A stretch of DNA of 64,000 nucleotides from Rhodocyclaceae bacterium (GCA_020445665.1 JAGRGD010000049.1:62001-126000), one strand, 5' to 3'; positions 17,299 through 26,881 are shown, counted from the stretch's first letter. Program-made: numbers and translations. Notes: a model not told the origin generated them from the sequence alone.

Positions 17299-19311
17299 AT
17301 GGCCAGTCTGCTCAACATCGGAATCACCGGTCTGAACGCCGCCCAGGCGGGACTGGTGACGACCGGCCACAACATCTCGAACGCCGGCACGCCGGGCTAC
17401 AGCCGCCAGACCGTCGTCCAGAGCACCCAGGATCCGGTCTTCTCCGGCGCCGGCTTCTTCGGCACCGGCACCAAGATCGACAGCGTCAAACGCGCCTACA
17501 GCCAGTACCTCGAGAACCAGGTGCTCGCAGCCGACACCCGCCGCGCCGAACTGGAGACCTACACCGCCCAGATCGGCGAGCTCGACAACCTGCTGGCCGA
17601 CGCCGACGCCGGCCTGTCGGCGGCGATGGCGCAGTTCTTCGAAGGCGTCCAGGACGTGGCGGCTAATCCGTCGAGCGTGCCGGCCCGCCAGTCCCTGCTG
17701 TCCTCCGCCGAATCGCTGGTGTCCCGCTTCCAGACCCTGTCCAGCCGGGTGGACGAGGTACGCGACAGCACCGAGACGCTGATTGCCGGCTCGGTCGATC
17801 AGATCAACACCTACGCCCGCGAGATCGCGGACCTCAACGTCCAGATCACCTCGGTGCAATCCGCCGGCAACAGTCTGCCGGCCAACGATCTGCTGGACCA
17901 GCGCAACGAGTTGATCCGCCAGCTCAATCAGTACGTGCGGGTCAGCGCCATCGAGGAGTCCAACGGGGCCGTGTCGGTGTTCATCGGCACCGGTCAGTCG
18001 CTGGTCATCGGTGGTCAGGTGTCGACCCTGTCGGCCACCGCCTCGCCGGAGGATCCCTCGCGCCTGGCGATCGGCCTCGAGACGCCGTCGGGTGGCCGCG
18101 TGATCTTCCCCGAAGGGCTGCTATCTGGCGGCCAGCTCAGCGGTGCACTGGCCTTCCGTCGTGAGTCCCTCGACCCCGTGCAGAACCAGCTGGGGATGAT
18201 CGCAGCCGGCCTCGGGCTCACCTTCAACGAACAGCACCGCCTCGGCATGGATCTGGACGGCGCCTTCGGGGGCGACTTCTTCGAGGGCCTGGCGCCTACC
18301 GTGAAGGGCATCAACGGGGCGGCCAGCCCGGTGACGGTGGACTTCGATCCGGCGGGCGCCGAGAACCTCACCGGTGACGAATACATGCTGACGGTCGATT
18401 CGTCGGCAGCACTGGGCTATACCCTCTCTCGCCGCTCGGACGGTCAGGCGGTCACGGCCGCCGACGTCGGCCTGAGCGTCACCCTGGGGGCGGCGGCCTC
18501 GCTGGTTGATGGCGACGCCTTCCTGGTGCAGCCCACGCGCAATGTCGCGCGGGACCTGTCGGTCGCGATCCAGGATACGCGCCTGGTGGCCGCCGCCGAC
18601 CCGGTGGTCGGCAACACGACCCTGGCCAATACGGGCACCGGCAGCCTGTCCCAGGTGCATACCACGGTGATCGGCAACATGGACGGTACGCCGGCGGACA
18701 ACAAGCCGGACTTCTCCGACATCGTCATGACCTTCAGCGCGGCGGCCAATACCCTGACGCCCGCAGGCACCGGCCTGACCTTCACCCCGGCGACCCTGTC
18801 GTTCAATCCGGCGACAGAGGCGGCGGGCAAGACCTTCACGCTGACGGCCAACAGTGGTGGCTCTTCGTTCCAGGTTGAATTCCAGATTGCCGGCGCGCCG
18901 GACAATGGCGACACCTTTACCCTCTCCGCCAACGCCACGGCCACCGACATCGGGGTGTCGGACAACCGCAACATGGTCGCCCTGGGCGAACTGCAGTTCA
19001 ACAAGTCGCTGCTGGTCCGCCGCGACGCCAGTGGTGCGCCGGTGGCCGGCACTGCCACCGCGACCTTCCAGTCGGTCTACTCGCAGCTGGTCAGCACCGT
19101 GGGGAGCAAGACCCGCGAAGTCCAGGTCGGCGTGCAGGCCCAGGAACGGCTGGTGGAGCAGGCAAGCGCGTCGAAGGAGGCCCTGTCCGGGGTCAATCTC
19201 GATGAAGAAGCGGCCAATCTCGTCCGTTATCAACAGTCGTACCAGGCGTCGGCACGCGTGATGCAGATTGCCGGCAGGCTGTTCGACGAAATCCTGTCGA
19301 TCGCCCAGTAG
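17299..19311 (+). CDS. flgK: hook-filament junction protein 1, FlgK
   Basis: A 670-residue hook-associated protein, longer than the roughly 550-residue E. coli form because of a large variable centre (about 330-560). Conserved ends are LNIGITGLNAAQAGLVTTGH with TPGYSRQTVV, and the C-terminal GVNLDEEAANLVRYQQSYQA. It sits behind its own sigma-54 promoter and is followed by flgL after 16 bases. The matching chaperone FlgN is at 8076-8555. Confidence 0.97.
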   Translation: MASLLNIGITGLNAAQAGLVTTGHNISNAGTPGYSRQTVVQSTQDPVFSGAGFFGTGTKIDSVKRAYSQYLENQVLAADTRRAELETYTAQIGELDNLLADADAGLSAAMAQFFEGVQDVAANPSSVPARQSLLSSAESLVSRFQTLSSRVDEVRDSTETLIAGSVDQINTYAREIADLNVQITSVQSAGNSLPANDLLDQRNELIRQLNQYVRVSAIEESNGAVSVFIGTGQSLVIGGQVSTLSATASPEDPSRLAIGLETPSGGRVIFPEGLLSGGQLSGALAFRRESLDPVQNQLGMIAAGLGLTFNEQHRLGMDLDGAFGGDFFEGLAPTVKGINGAASPVTVDFDPAGAENLTGDEYMLTVDSSAALGYTLSRRSDGQAVTAADVGLSVTLGAAASLVDGDAFLVQPTRNVARDLSVAIQDTRLVAAADPVVGNTTLANTGTGSLSQVHTTVIGNMDGTPADNKPDFSDIVMTFSAAANTLTPAGTGLTFTPATLSFNPATEAAGKTFTLTANSGGSSFQVEFQIAGAPDNGDTFTLSANATATDIGVSDNRNMVALGELQFNKSLLVRRDASGAPVAGTATATFQSVYSQLVSTVGSKTREVQVGVQAQERLVEQASASKEALSGVNLDEEAANLVRYQQSYQASARVMQIAGRLFDEILSIAQ

Positions 19312-19327
19312 GGCCCGGGAGACGATC

Positions 19328-20236
19328 ATGAGAGTCACCACATCGCTGATCCACGACACCGGCGTCGGCGCCATCCAGGACCAGCAGAGCAAGTTGCTCC
19401 AGCTGCAGCAGCAGGTGGCCACCGGACGCAAGGCGGTCACACCGGCGGACGACCCGATCAGCACGGCGCGGGCGCTGGAAGTGGCGCAGTCGAAGAAGCT
19501 CAACAGCCAGTTCCAGACCAACCAGGGCTACGCCAAGGATGCGCTGGGCCTGGCGGAGAACAAGCTCGTGGGCGTCAAGGACCTGATCACCTACATCCGC
19601 GAGCAGGCGGTGGCGGCGGGCAACGGGTCGTACAGTCAGTCGGAGCGCAACGCGGTGGCGACCGACCTGCGCAGCCGCTTCGATGCGCTGTTGTCGATCG
19701 CCAACAGCCAGGACGGCACCGGCGAGTACGTCTTTTCCGGCTTCAAGGGGGACACCCGGCCGTTCAGCGGCAGCCTGGCCGGCGTCACCTACAACGGCGA
19801 CCAGGGCGAGCGGACGCTGCAGGTGTCCGCGTCCCGGGTCCTGCCGGTCTCGAACAGCGGCGACGAAGTCTTCATGAAGGTGCCCGGGTCGTCGAACAGC
19901 CTGTTCGGCGTCATCTCGGACTTCATCGCCGACCTGGAGAATCCGGCGGCGAGCATGCCGGCGGCCGTCAGCACGGCGCTGACCGATCTCGACGCCTCGC
20001 TGGACAATGTTCTGCGGGTCCAGGCGTCAGTCGGTTCGCGGGTCAATGAGGTCGAGGCGCTGGAAAGCATCTCGGCCGATCTCGACACCCAGTACGCCCA
20101 GACCATTTCGCGCCTCGAGGATGTGGACTACGCCGAGGCCATCAGCGACCTGACTCTGGAGCAGACGTTTCTGCAGGCCGCGCAGCAGTCCTTCCTGCGT
20201 ATCGCCAACCTGTCGCTGTTCAACTTCCTGAACTGA
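19328..20236 (+). CDS. flgL: hook-filament junction protein 3, FlgL
   Basis: A 302-residue flagellin-like junction protein. It begins MRVTTSLIHDTGVGAIQDQQ and contains QQQVATGRKAVTPADDPIST and EYVFSGFKGDTRPF, with a C-terminal D0 helix (TFLQAAQQSFLRIANLSLFN). The ATG at 19328 is the natural N-terminus for the family; the frame is open upstream within flgK. Confidence 0.97.
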   Translation: MRVTTSLIHDTGVGAIQDQQSKLLQLQQQVATGRKAVTPADDPISTARALEVAQSKKLNSQFQTNQGYAKDALGLAENKLVGVKDLITYIREQAVAAGNGSYSQSERNAVATDLRSRFDALLSIANSQDGTGEYVFSGFKGDTRPFSGSLAGVTYNGDQGERTLQVSASRVLPVSNSGDEVFMKVPGSSNSLFGVISDFIADLENPAASMPAAVSTALTDLDASLDNVLRVQASVGSRVNEVEALESISADLDTQYAQTISRLEDVDYAEAISDLTLEQTFLQAAQQSFLRIANLSLFNFLN

Positions 20237-20238
20237 GC

Positions 20239-20697
20239 ATGCGAGGCCTGGCGCTTTTCCTCTGCCTCGTTCCGGTCCTTGCGGCCGCTCAGACCGATCC
20301 CGAGTTTGATCGGCTGTTCGGTCCGGCCGCCGGGTCGCCGCCAGCGGTCCGAGTGGGCGACGCGACGACGCCCGATGCCGTCGAGCGTGACAGCGAGCAG
20401 CGCGACGTCTCCCCGGGAAGCCGCTTTTCGCTGGCGCCCTGGTCGGTTGCCCACGAGGATCTGGGCGGCGGCCGCCACCGGCTGCGATTCGAACTGGCCA
20501 CGCTTCACACCGGTGGTGATGGCGAGGTGCGTGCGCGGGTGGTCCGCTGGGCCGAGGCGATGGTGCGGCACAACGGGCTGGCGGGCTACGAGATTGCCCG
20601 GATGGAGGAAGGCATCGAGTCGGGCTGGTTCTTCGGCCAGCGCTACGCCGAGGTCGAGGTGCGCTTCATTGCCTCGGAGACCTTTGGCGTCTTCTGA
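20239..20697 (+). CDS. Small secreted protein of unknown function after flgL
   Basis: I do not recognise this 152-residue protein. It has a clear signal peptide (RGLALFLCLVPVLAAAQ), then an acidic, proline-containing stretch and a predicted strand-rich half (RHRLRFELATLHTGGDGEVR, RYAEVEVRFIASETF). The ATG begins 2 bases after the flgL stop codon, so it is almost certainly in the flgKL operon. That suggests a periplasmic or outer-membrane role linked to hook or filament assembly, but no function can be assigned. It converges on fliR. Confidence 0.75.
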   Translation: MRGLALFLCLVPVLAAAQTDPEFDRLFGPAAGSPPAVRVGDATTPDAVERDSEQRDVSPGSRFSLAPWSVAHEDLGGGRHRLRFELATLHTGGDGEVRARVVRWAEAMVRHNGLAGYEIARMEEGIESGWFFGQRYAEVEVRFIASETFGVF

Positions 20698-20715
20698 GGC
20701 AGGTCTGCCGCCCGG

Positions 20716-21498
20716 TCAACGCAGCGACTGCATCAACTCGCCGACCGATTCGAAGCCGACATTGAAGAGGTACTGCATGGTCGGCGCGAATGACTCCATG
20801 GTCAGCATCAGGATCAGAAAGCCGGCGCCCAGGGTCACCGGAAAGCCGATCGCGAACAGGTTGAGTTGGGGGGCCGCCCGCGTCAGCACGCCCATCGCGA
20901 TGTTCACCACCAGCAGGGTCGCGAGGATCGGCATCGCCAGCAGCAGGCCGGCGGAGAACAGCGTGGCCCCGAAGCGCACCGCCACCATCCAGCCATCTCC
21001 GTGCAGGGGCGTGGTACTGACCGGAAGCCACTCGAAGCTGCGGATCATCACGTCCACGATCAGCAGGTGACCATTGAGGGCGAGGAACAGCAGGCTCGTC
21101 ACCAGTCCCATGAACTCTGCCACGACCGCGGTCCTGCCGCCGGAATCCGGATCGAAGAATGCGGCGAAGGAGAGGCCCATCTGCAATCCGATCAGCTCGC
21201 CAGCGACATCCACTGCGGCAAAGGTAATGCGCATCATGATCGCCATGCCGACGCCGATCAGGAACTGCTGGGCCATGATCGCCAGCCCGATGCCCGAGCC
21301 CGGGGAGACGTCCGGCATGGGGGGGAGCGAGGGCAGCACCGCGACGGCAATGCCGAGGCCGATGGCGACCCGGACGCGGATCGAGACCCCACGGTTACCG
21401 TAGAGCGGCGCAGAGCTGATGACACCGAGGATCCGCACGAGGGGGAACATCATCGCGGCCAGCCACGCATCGAGCTGTGCTTCGGTGATGGTCAGCAC
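20716..21498 (-). CDS. fliR: flagellar export gate protein FliR
   Basis: A 260-residue inner-membrane export component with multiple membrane segments (MMFPLVRILGVISSAPLYGN, LLFLALNGHLLIVDVMIRSF, SAGLLLAMPILATLLVVNIA). It contains the family motif GELIGLQMGLSFAAFFDP. FliR forms part of the FliPQR core of the type III export gate. The GTG at 21498 is chosen as it gives the canonical N-terminus; the fliQ stop lies 11 bases upstream. Confidence 0.96.
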   Translation of the reverse strand: MLTITEAQLDAWLAAMMFPLVRILGVISSAPLYGNRGVSIRVRVAIGLGIAVAVLPSLPPMPDVSPGSGIGLAIMAQQFLIGVGMAIMMRITFAAVDVAGELIGLQMGLSFAAFFDPDSGGRTAVVAEFMGLVTSLLFLALNGHLLIVDVMIRSFEWLPVSTTPLHGDGWMVAVRFGATLFSAGLLLAMPILATLLVVNIAMGVLTRAAPQLNLFAIGFPVTLGAGFLILMLTMESFAPTMQYLFNVGFESVGELMQSLR

Positions 21499-21509
21499 GC
21501 CCGGACGCC

Positions 21510-21779
21510 TTAGCCGATCATGCCCGGGATGGATGAATAGAGGCGGCGGATGAAATCGGTGATGTGGGTGATCATCCACGGACCCATGGCGACGAGGGTG
21601 ACGAAGATGGCCACCAGTTTCGGCACGAAGGTGAGGGTCATTTCGTTGATCTGGGTGGCTGCCTGGAAGATGCTCACCAGGAGGCCCGTGGCCAGGGCGG
21701 CGATGAACAGCGGCGCGGATACCATCAGGGTCAGTTCGACGGCCTGTCGGCCGAGATCGATGACAGTGGTCGGGGTCAT
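21510..21779 (-). CDS. fliQ: flagellar export gate protein FliQ
   Basis: An 89-residue protein with two transmembrane helices, including LFIAALATGLLVSIFQAATQ and KLVAIFVTLVAMGPWMI. It has the family motif QINEMTLTFVPK between them. Part of the FliPQR export gate; located between fliP and fliR in the same operon. Confidence 0.97.
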   Translation of the reverse strand: MTPTTVIDLGRQAVELTLMVSAPLFIAALATGLLVSIFQAATQINEMTLTFVPKLVAIFVTLVAMGPWMITHITDFIRRLYSSIPGMIG

Positions 21780-21795
21780 GGGTGTCTCCGATGGG

Positions 21796-22536
21796 TCAGC
21801 CGAAGCTGCGGACCAGCGAACCGATCAGCAGCGTCCAGCCGTCGACCAGCACGAAAAGCATGATCTTGAAGGGCAGGGCGACGATGACCGGACTCATCAT
21901 CATCATGCCCATCGACATCAGCACCGACGCCACCACCATGTCGATGATCAGGAAGGGCAGGAAGACGATGAAGCCGATCTGAAAAGCGGTCTTCAGCTCG
22001 GACGTGACGAACGCCGGCACGATCACCCGCAGCGGCAGGTCCTCGGCCTTCTCGACCGGCTCGCTGCGTGCCAGCGTGGCGAAGAGTTCGAGGTCGGGCT
22101 GCCGGACCTGGCGCAGCATGAAAGCCTTCATCGGCTCCGAAGCGCGGGAAAGCGCCTCCTCGAGCTGGATGGTGTTCTCCGACAAGGGCAGATAGGCCTC
22201 GGAATAGACTCGCTCCGCCACCGGCGACATGACAAAGAAGGTCAGGAAGAGGGACAACCCGAGCAGCACCTGGTTGGGGGGCGAGGTCTGGGTACCCATG
22301 GCCTGACGCAACAGCGAGAACACGATGATGATGCGGGTGAAGCTCGTCATCATCAGGACGATGGCCGGCACGAAGGACAGCAGCGTCAAGAGGACGAGCG
22401 TCTGGACCGTCAGGCTGTAGCTGGTGCCGCCGTCGGCGGTGGGGGTGCTGGTCATGGCCGGCAGGCTCTGGGCCAAGGCCTCCGGGGCGAGCCCCATGAG
22501 GGCCAGCAGCAGGGCGATCGGCAGTACGCGCGTCAC
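21796..22536 (-). CDS. fliP: flagellar export gate protein FliP
   Basis: A 246-residue membrane protein. It has a cleavable signal peptide ([20 protein letters not shown]), the blocks [20 protein letters not shown] and [20 protein letters not shown], and a methionine-rich segment ([14 protein letters not shown]). The GTG start at 22536 overlaps the fliO stop codon by four bases (GTGA), which decides the start although the frame is open much further upstream. Confidence 0.97.
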   Translation of the reverse strand: MTRVLPIALLLALMGLAPEALAQSLPAMTSTPTADGGTSYSLTVQTLVLLTLLSFVPAIVLMMTSFTRIIIVFSLLRQAMGTQTSPPNQVLLGLSLFLTFFVMSPVAERVYSEAYLPLSENTIQLEEALSRASEPMKAFMLRQVRQPDLELFATLARSEPVEKAEDLPLRVIVPAFVTSELKTAFQIGFIVFLPFLIIDMVVASVLMSMGMMMMSPVIVALPFKIMLFVLVDGWTLLIGSLVRSFG

Positions 22537-22970
22537 GGCCGGCGCTCCAGCACCTGGCGCACCCGTTCGGCGAAGCCGCCGGCAACGGCCTGCGGCGCGT
22601 CGGGCGTCTCGGGGCGTGGAAAGCTTGCCGCGTCGAAGGCGTGCAGGCCTTCCACCTGCCCTGGTGCCACGCCGAGGACGAGCAGCTTGTCGCCGACCTC
22701 GACCAGCACCACGCGCTCGCGGGGGCCGACTGCAGCCGCACCGACCACCTTCAGGCTCGAGGCAGCAGGGCCGCGGGGCAGGGAGAGTTTCTTGATCAGG
22801 AGCAGGGCGCCGAACATCAGGGCCAGGACCAGGCCGAGCCCGAAGATCATCTGTCCGACCGAACTCGCGAACCCGGGGGCGTCCTCGGCACAGCGGGCCA
22901 GGCCAGGTGCCATCAGGACGGGAGGCACGAGCCAGTTGCGCAGCAGGGTAGCGGGGCTTTTCGTCGACAT
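22533..22970 (-). CDS. fliO: flagellar export scaffold protein FliO
   Basis: A 145-residue protein with one strong membrane helix ([20 protein letters not shown]) followed by a small cytoplasmic domain with the FliO-type [20 protein letters not shown] strand pattern. FliO assists FliP ring assembly. First gene of fliOPQR. Upstream lie three CGGCAA/TTGCCG half-sites (22994-23022), but I find no convincing sigma-54 promoter. Confidence 0.92.
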   Translation of the reverse strand: MSTKSPATLLRNWLVPPVLMAPGLARCAEDAPGFASSVGQMIFGLGLVLALMFGALLLIKKLSLPRGPAASSLKVVGAAAVGPRERVVLVEVGDKLLVLGVAPGQVEGLHAFDAASFPRPETPDAPQAVAGGFAERVRQVLERRP

Positions 22971-22993
22971 GCTCCGAGACTACCCTTCGGAAA

Positions 22994-23022
22994 CGGCAAT
23001 CTTTGCCGTAATTAGGCGGCAA
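22994..23022. promoter_or_regulatory. CGGCAA-N3-TTGCCG site between fliO and an HD-GYP gene
   Basis: A perfect 15-bp inverted repeat CGGCAATCTTTGCCG occupies 22994-23008, followed by CGGCAA at 23017-23022. It lies 24 bases upstream of the fliO start and about 60 bases upstream of the divergent HD-GYP start. A sigma-54 element with good match is not seen on either strand. At this distance from fliO the repeat could also act as a repressor-type site. Confidence 0.6.
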
Positions 23023-23081
23023 ACTCTTACTCAATTCAGCCTTTGGGTCGCCGGCCTTTGCCGCGACCGGGCCGGGACTGC

Positions 23082-24236
23082 ATGAAGGCGACGAACCTCA
23101 TTCCCATTGCACGCGCGGATATCCAGCTGGGGCAGCCGCTGCCCTTCTCGGTGTTCGACCGCAACGGACTGCTGTTGCTCAAGGAAGGCTTCGTCGTCCA
23201 CATGCAGCGGCAGCTGGACAACCTGATCGTTAACGGCATGCGCAAGGAAGGCGCAACGGTCGGTCCGCCGGGCGGCCTGCGACGGGAGATGCCGTCGCAG
23301 CAGGAGGAGGAGCATGCCACCTTCGAGGTGCTGGACCTGGTCAAGCTGCGCCTCAAGCGCCTGTTCGACAACTACCGCGTCGGGCGCGCGGCCGATGGCT
23401 TCGTCAGCCGCGTCGAGAACCTGGCCAGCACCGTGCAGGAGGCATGCACCCACGATGCCGATTCGGCGCTCGCCAACCTGCATCTAGACTACGAGAGTTC
23501 GTATGCGGTCATCCACCACACCCAGGCGGCGACGGTGTGCGAGCTGATCGGCAAGAAGCTCGGGGTGCCTGAGGAGGCGCGCCTGCAGCTGATCTGCGCT
23601 GCGCTGACCCACGATCTGGGCCTGCTCGACATCCAGGATCGCCTGGACGCCCAGGAACTGCCGCTGTCGCCCGACCAGAAGCGCCGGATCGACCAGCACC
23701 CTGCCGACGGCGACGCGATTTTGCGTGCCCTGGGCGTCAGCAACGACACCTGGCTGGATGCGGTGCGCCATCATCATGAACGTATCGATGGCAGTGGCTA
23801 TCCCGATGGCCTGGTCGGTGAGGCGCTGCGCATCCCGACTCGCATCCTCGCAGTCGCCGACATGTACAGCGCCATGGTCCGTGACCGGCCCTATCGCAAG
23901 GCCATGGTGTCCCGGGCGGCAATGCGCCAGCTGATGCAGGAGCAGGGCGGTCGCATTGATGAGCGATTCATCAAAGTGTTGATCCGCGAGGTGGGTGTCT
24001 TCCCGCCTGGGGCCATCGTCAAGCTCGCCAGCGGCGAAGTGGCGGTGGTCTGGAAGCGACAGAACAATGCCACCTGCCCGATCGTGCAGGCTTTCATCCG
24101 GCCCGACGGCATGCCGATGCTGACACCGCGCAAGCGGGACACCGCGATCGAAACCTACGCGATCGAGGGCATGGTGCCCTTCGCGGGGTTCCGTGGATCG
24201 ATAGCGATCATCCGCGCCCTGTGGGACATGAACTAG
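23082..24236 (+). CDS. HD-GYP domain cyclic di-GMP phosphodiesterase
   Basis: A 384-residue protein. The N-terminal region (about 1-60) resembles the DUF3391-like segment often found before HD-GYP domains ([20 protein letters not shown]). The HD-GYP core (about 150-300) is intact: [35 protein letters not shown] and [20 protein letters not shown]. Such enzymes hydrolyse cyclic di-GMP, which commonly controls motility. The ATG at 23082 is preferred. A hemerythrin gene follows 29 bases later, suggesting an operon. Confidence 0.93.
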   Translation: MKATNLIPIARADIQLGQPLPFSVFDRNGLLLLKEGFVVHMQRQLDNLIVNGMRKEGATVGPPGGLRREMPSQQEEEHATFEVLDLVKLRLKRLFDNYRVGRAADGFVSRVENLASTVQEACTHDADSALANLHLDYESSYAVIHHTQAATVCELIGKKLGVPEEARLQLICAALTHDLGLLDIQDRLDAQELPLSPDQKRRIDQHPADGDAILRALGVSNDTWLDAVRHHHERIDGSGYPDGLVGEALRIPTRILAVADMYSAMVRDRPYRKAMVSRAAMRQLMQEQGGRIDERFIKVLIREVGVFPPGAIVKLASGEVAVVWKRQNNATCPIVQAFIRPDGMPMLTPRKRDTAIETYAIEGMVPFAGFRGSIAIIRALWDMN

Positions 24237-24265
24237 CCACCACCCATTGCAGCCAGGAACGACGC

Positions 24266-24691
24266 ATGCAGACCATCCAGTGGAGCGCCGACTACTCGGT
24301 CGGCGATGACGAGATCGACCGCCAGCATCGGCAGCTGATCGCGGTGATCAACCGTCTCGGACAACTGCTCAGCGGCGGTGTCGATGCCGATGGTGCGACC
24401 CCTCAGCAGATCTTCGACATGCTGGCGGACTACGTGACCTCTCACTTCGCCTACGAGGAGCAGCGCATGATCGACGCGGGCTATCCCCTCGACAAGGTCG
24501 AAGCGCATCGGGGCGAGCATCGGCGCATCCTGAAGAGCCTGCAGCGCTTCGAGATGCAACTCGAGGACGGCGATGACGCGGCGCTCGAGGAGCTGATGCC
24601 CTTCCTCTACGGGGACTGGCTGACCAACCACATCTGTGCGGTGGACAGCGACTATGCCGACACGCTCGCGGCGGCGCGCAAGCCCGGTTGA
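24266..24691 (+). CDS. bacteriohemerythrin
   Basis: A 141-residue single-domain hemerythrin. The di-iron ligands are visible in order: DEIDRQHRQLI, SHFAYEEQRM, EAHRGEHRRI and NHICAVDSDYAD. It should bind oxygen through a non-haem di-iron centre in the cytoplasm and may act as an oxygen carrier or sensor. The ATG at 24266 gives the normal WSADYSVGDDEIDRQH start. Its pairing with an HD-GYP phosphodiesterase suggests oxygen-linked control of cyclic di-GMP (inference). Confidence 0.94.
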   Translation: MQTIQWSADYSVGDDEIDRQHRQLIAVINRLGQLLSGGVDADGATPQQIFDMLADYVTSHFAYEEQRMIDAGYPLDKVEAHRGEHRRILKSLQRFEMQLEDGDDAALEELMPFLYGDWLTNHICAVDSDYADTLAAARKPG

Positions 24692-24704
24692 ACTGACGCC
24701 GCGG

Positions 24705-25559
24705 TCAGGGCTTGGGCGCCGCGGGCGGCGAGCCCACTGATGCGAGATGCTGGAGCAGGGCGGCCGTGATCTCCTGCTCAACGAAACGGGCCCGACTCGC
24801 CGGACAGAACAGTCGCATCGAGAAAACCAGTTTGCCGCCATCGGTCGTGCGCAGGCTGACCTCGGCGTCCGGGCCGGGGAGGTCGATGCCGAACTTGCGG
24901 TCGATCTCGGAACCATGGGCCTGGGCGAGTTCGGCGAATGGCGCCAGCGCCGTCTGGCAGCGGGATTCGAGCCAGGCGAGGGTGCCGGCCGGGTCGGCGA
25001 CCGGGTCGGCCGTGATCGCCACCTCATGGAGCACGAAGGGTCGAATCTGTCGGCCGTTACGCACCGGATTGGTCAGGAACAGGCTGTTTGGCAGCACGAT
25101 CCGGTGGCCGGTGTGGGCATACCCGCCGGCGGCGTCGGCCACCTCGAGCAGGGTCGTTGACAGCAGATTGAAGTCCGTGACCTCGCCACGCAGGCTGCCA
25201 ACCTCGATGTAGTCGCCCACCGAGAAACTGTTGGCGCCGGTGCGCAGCGCGAAGCCGCTGACGCACATCAGCAGTTCCTTGGTTGCGAGCACCACGGCGA
25301 CCGTGACGGCCGTCAGTGAGAGCAGCAGGTTCTGCACCTGGCCCAGCCACAGCAGAAGGAGTCCCAGGCCGGTCGCCAGATTGAACGCATTGCCGATGTA
25401 GAAGATCTGCCGCCGGCGGCGCGGGTCGAGCGCATCGGTATCGCCGCGCACCCGCCGGATCGCGGCCCGGCGCAGCAGTGCGAGGCCGCTGATCAGCAGC
25501 AGGGAAAGCACCACTCGGACGATGACCTGCTGTTCGGCTGGAAGGGTGTCGAAAGGCAT
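24705..25559 (-). CDS. MscS-family mechanosensitive channel
   Basis: A 284-residue protein. It has membrane helices near residues 12-28, 60-78 and 80-105, then an MscS beta domain with FSVGDYIEVGSLRGEVTDFN and the HRIVLPNSLFLTNPVRN turn typical of this family. Proteins of this class gate in response to membrane tension. It converges on the hemerythrin gene with 13 bases between stop codons. The pore-lining helix is less Gly/Ala-rich than in E. coli MscS, so gating properties are uncertain. Confidence 0.88.
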   Translation of the reverse strand: MPFDTLPAEQQVIVRVVLSLLLISGLALLRRAAIRRVRGDTDALDPRRRRQIFYIGNAFNLATGLGLLLLWLGQVQNLLLSLTAVTVAVVLATKELLMCVSGFALRTGANSFSVGDYIEVGSLRGEVTDFNLLSTTLLEVADAAGGYAHTGHRIVLPNSLFLTNPVRNGRQIRPFVLHEVAITADPVADPAGTLAWLESRCQTALAPFAELAQAHGSEIDRKFGIDLPGPDAEVSLRTTDGGKLVFSMRLFCPASRARFVEQEITAALLQHLASVGSPPAAPKP

Positions 25560-25680
25560 TCGGGCTGAGCTACGATGGTCGAGTCGCGAGCATACTCCGG
25601 GCTCCTCCCTGTCGGCCAGCGAGGAGGGCGTGGCGTGAAATTGCGGCTAAAGATCCCCCTCACGCAGCCGTCAAGATCGC

Positions 25681-26025
25681 ATGAAGAAAAGGAAGAAGCT
25701 CCTCCCGCTCGGGATGAAGAACCAGGTCAAGACCGAACTGCCGGCGCTGATCGCGCTGGAAGCCGTCGGCCAGCCCTGGTTCTGCGACGACCATCTGACC
25801 GACATGATGTCGGTGGCCATGGTCTGCATGGTGCTCGCCGAGCCCGAAGGCGAGATTCACGAAGCCGCTTCCCGGCTCTTCGTCGAGCTTGGCAAGCCGG
25901 AACTGGATGCCGATGTGCTGCGTCCGCTGCTGGGCAAGACCAGCGTCTGGCTCCAGCGTCAGCCCAACGGCAAGGTCGAGCGGGCCATCGACCAGTTGCT
26001 CGGTACCCACTGCAAGGGCGCCTGA
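25681..26025 (+). CDS. Conserved-looking small protein of unknown function
   Basis: I do not recognise this 114-residue protein. The N-terminus is strongly basic (MKKRKKLLPLG) and the rest is predicted helical, with a MMSVAMVCMVLAEPEGEIHE helix and a C-terminal NGKVERAIDQLLGTH. There is no signal peptide. Normal codon use and its fit between neighbours support a real gene. It converges on the SDR gene with a 12-base gap. Confidence 0.65.
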   Translation: MKKRKKLLPLGMKNQVKTELPALIALEAVGQPWFCDDHLTDMMSVAMVCMVLAEPEGEIHEAASRLFVELGKPELDADVLRPLLGKTSVWLQRQPNGKVERAIDQLLGTHCKGA

Positions 26026-26037
26026 GGTCGGCGCTGT

Positions 26038-26769
26038 TCAGGCCAGGTCGCGGATATCCACTGCCGCGTCGCGGCCGAAATCCTCATCGACCAGAAACGC
26101 GATCAGCCGCCTTGCGCTGTCTTCCGGCCGCTGGAGGTGGCCGTCCGCCTTGAGTTGGCGAAAGCGGCCCACCGAGGGGAAGCGGTCGGCGTCCACCGCG
26201 CGGATCTGGTCCTGCATCGCAGTGTCGATGACACCGGGGGCCACGCTCGCGATGTGCAGACCCGGCTGCCGATCCTCGATCACCGCGCGGGCATGGTGGT
26301 CGAGCGCGGCCTTGGTCGCGCAGTAGATGCTCCATCCGGCATAGGCGGATCTGGCCGCTCCGCTCGAAACATGCAGGACCCGCCGATCGAGGGCGCGCCG
26401 GGTCGCCGCGACAAAGGCATCGGTGAGGATCAGGGGCGCCGCGACATTGACGGCCACGGCCTGGGCAATCTGCGCGCCACCCTGCTGCCCGACCGGTCCG
26501 ATCGGTGCCAGCATGCCCGCATTGTTGATCAGTGCGATACGGCCGTCCGTGTCGGTGAATGACCGCCACGGGGCTCCGCCCACGAGCGCGTCGATCGCGC
26601 CCGGGTCGGCCAGGTCGATGGCGACTTCGCGGAGGCTGTCGGGGAAGTGCGCTGCCAGCGCCGGATTGCCCCGCCGGGAAAGGCCCAGTACCGAGCAGCC
26701 GCGTGCCAGCAGGGCGTCGCACAGGGCGGCGCCGAGGCCGCCCGAGTGGCCGGTGATGATCGCTCGCAT
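26038..26769 (-). CDS. short-chain dehydrogenase/reductase (sepiapterin-reductase-like)
   Basis: A 243-residue classical SDR. It has the N-terminal nucleotide-binding TGHSGGLGAALC, the NNAGML segment, a catalytic serine in HVSSGAARSAYAGW and the YCATK catalytic Tyr/Lys pair. The long Ala-rich form with SVAPGVIDTAMQDQIR resembles the YueD/sepiapterin reductase group, which prefers NADPH. It lies downstream of fliN on the same strand, but a hairpin beyond fliN suggests separate expression. Confidence 0.9.
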   Translation of the reverse strand: MRAIITGHSGGLGAALCDALLARGCSVLGLSRRGNPALAAHFPDSLREVAIDLADPGAIDALVGGAPWRSFTDTDGRIALINNAGMLAPIGPVGQQGGAQIAQAVAVNVAAPLILTDAFVAATRRALDRRVLHVSSGAARSAYAGWSIYCATKAALDHHARAVIEDRQPGLHIASVAPGVIDTAMQDQIRAVDADRFPSVGRFRQLKADGHLQRPEDSARRLIAFLVDEDFGRDAAVDIRDLA

Positions 26770-26836
26770 GGTGGATGTCCCTCCGTTCGATCAGGGGGCA
26801 GAGTGTGCCAAGGCCCGGCGGCGCTGCCAATACGCA

Positions 26837-26858
26837 ACGCCGCGCAGGTTCGCGGCGT
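26837..26858 (-). terminator. Hairpin downstream of fliN
   Basis: ACGCCGCG (26837-26844) pairs perfectly with CGCGGCGT (26851-26858) around a 6-base loop, about 24 bases after the fliN stop codon. No T tract follows, so it may be a terminator or a 3'-end stabiliser for the fliK-N message. Confidence 0.5.
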
Positions 26859-26881
26859 CGGGTGGCTCCAAGGAGGGCGGC

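Noticed and set aside
23042..23057. Possible sigma-54 promoter for fliO (CGGCGACCCAAAGGCT on the minus strand)
   Set aside because: Only the GG and GC dinucleotides match; the flanking consensus bases are absent.
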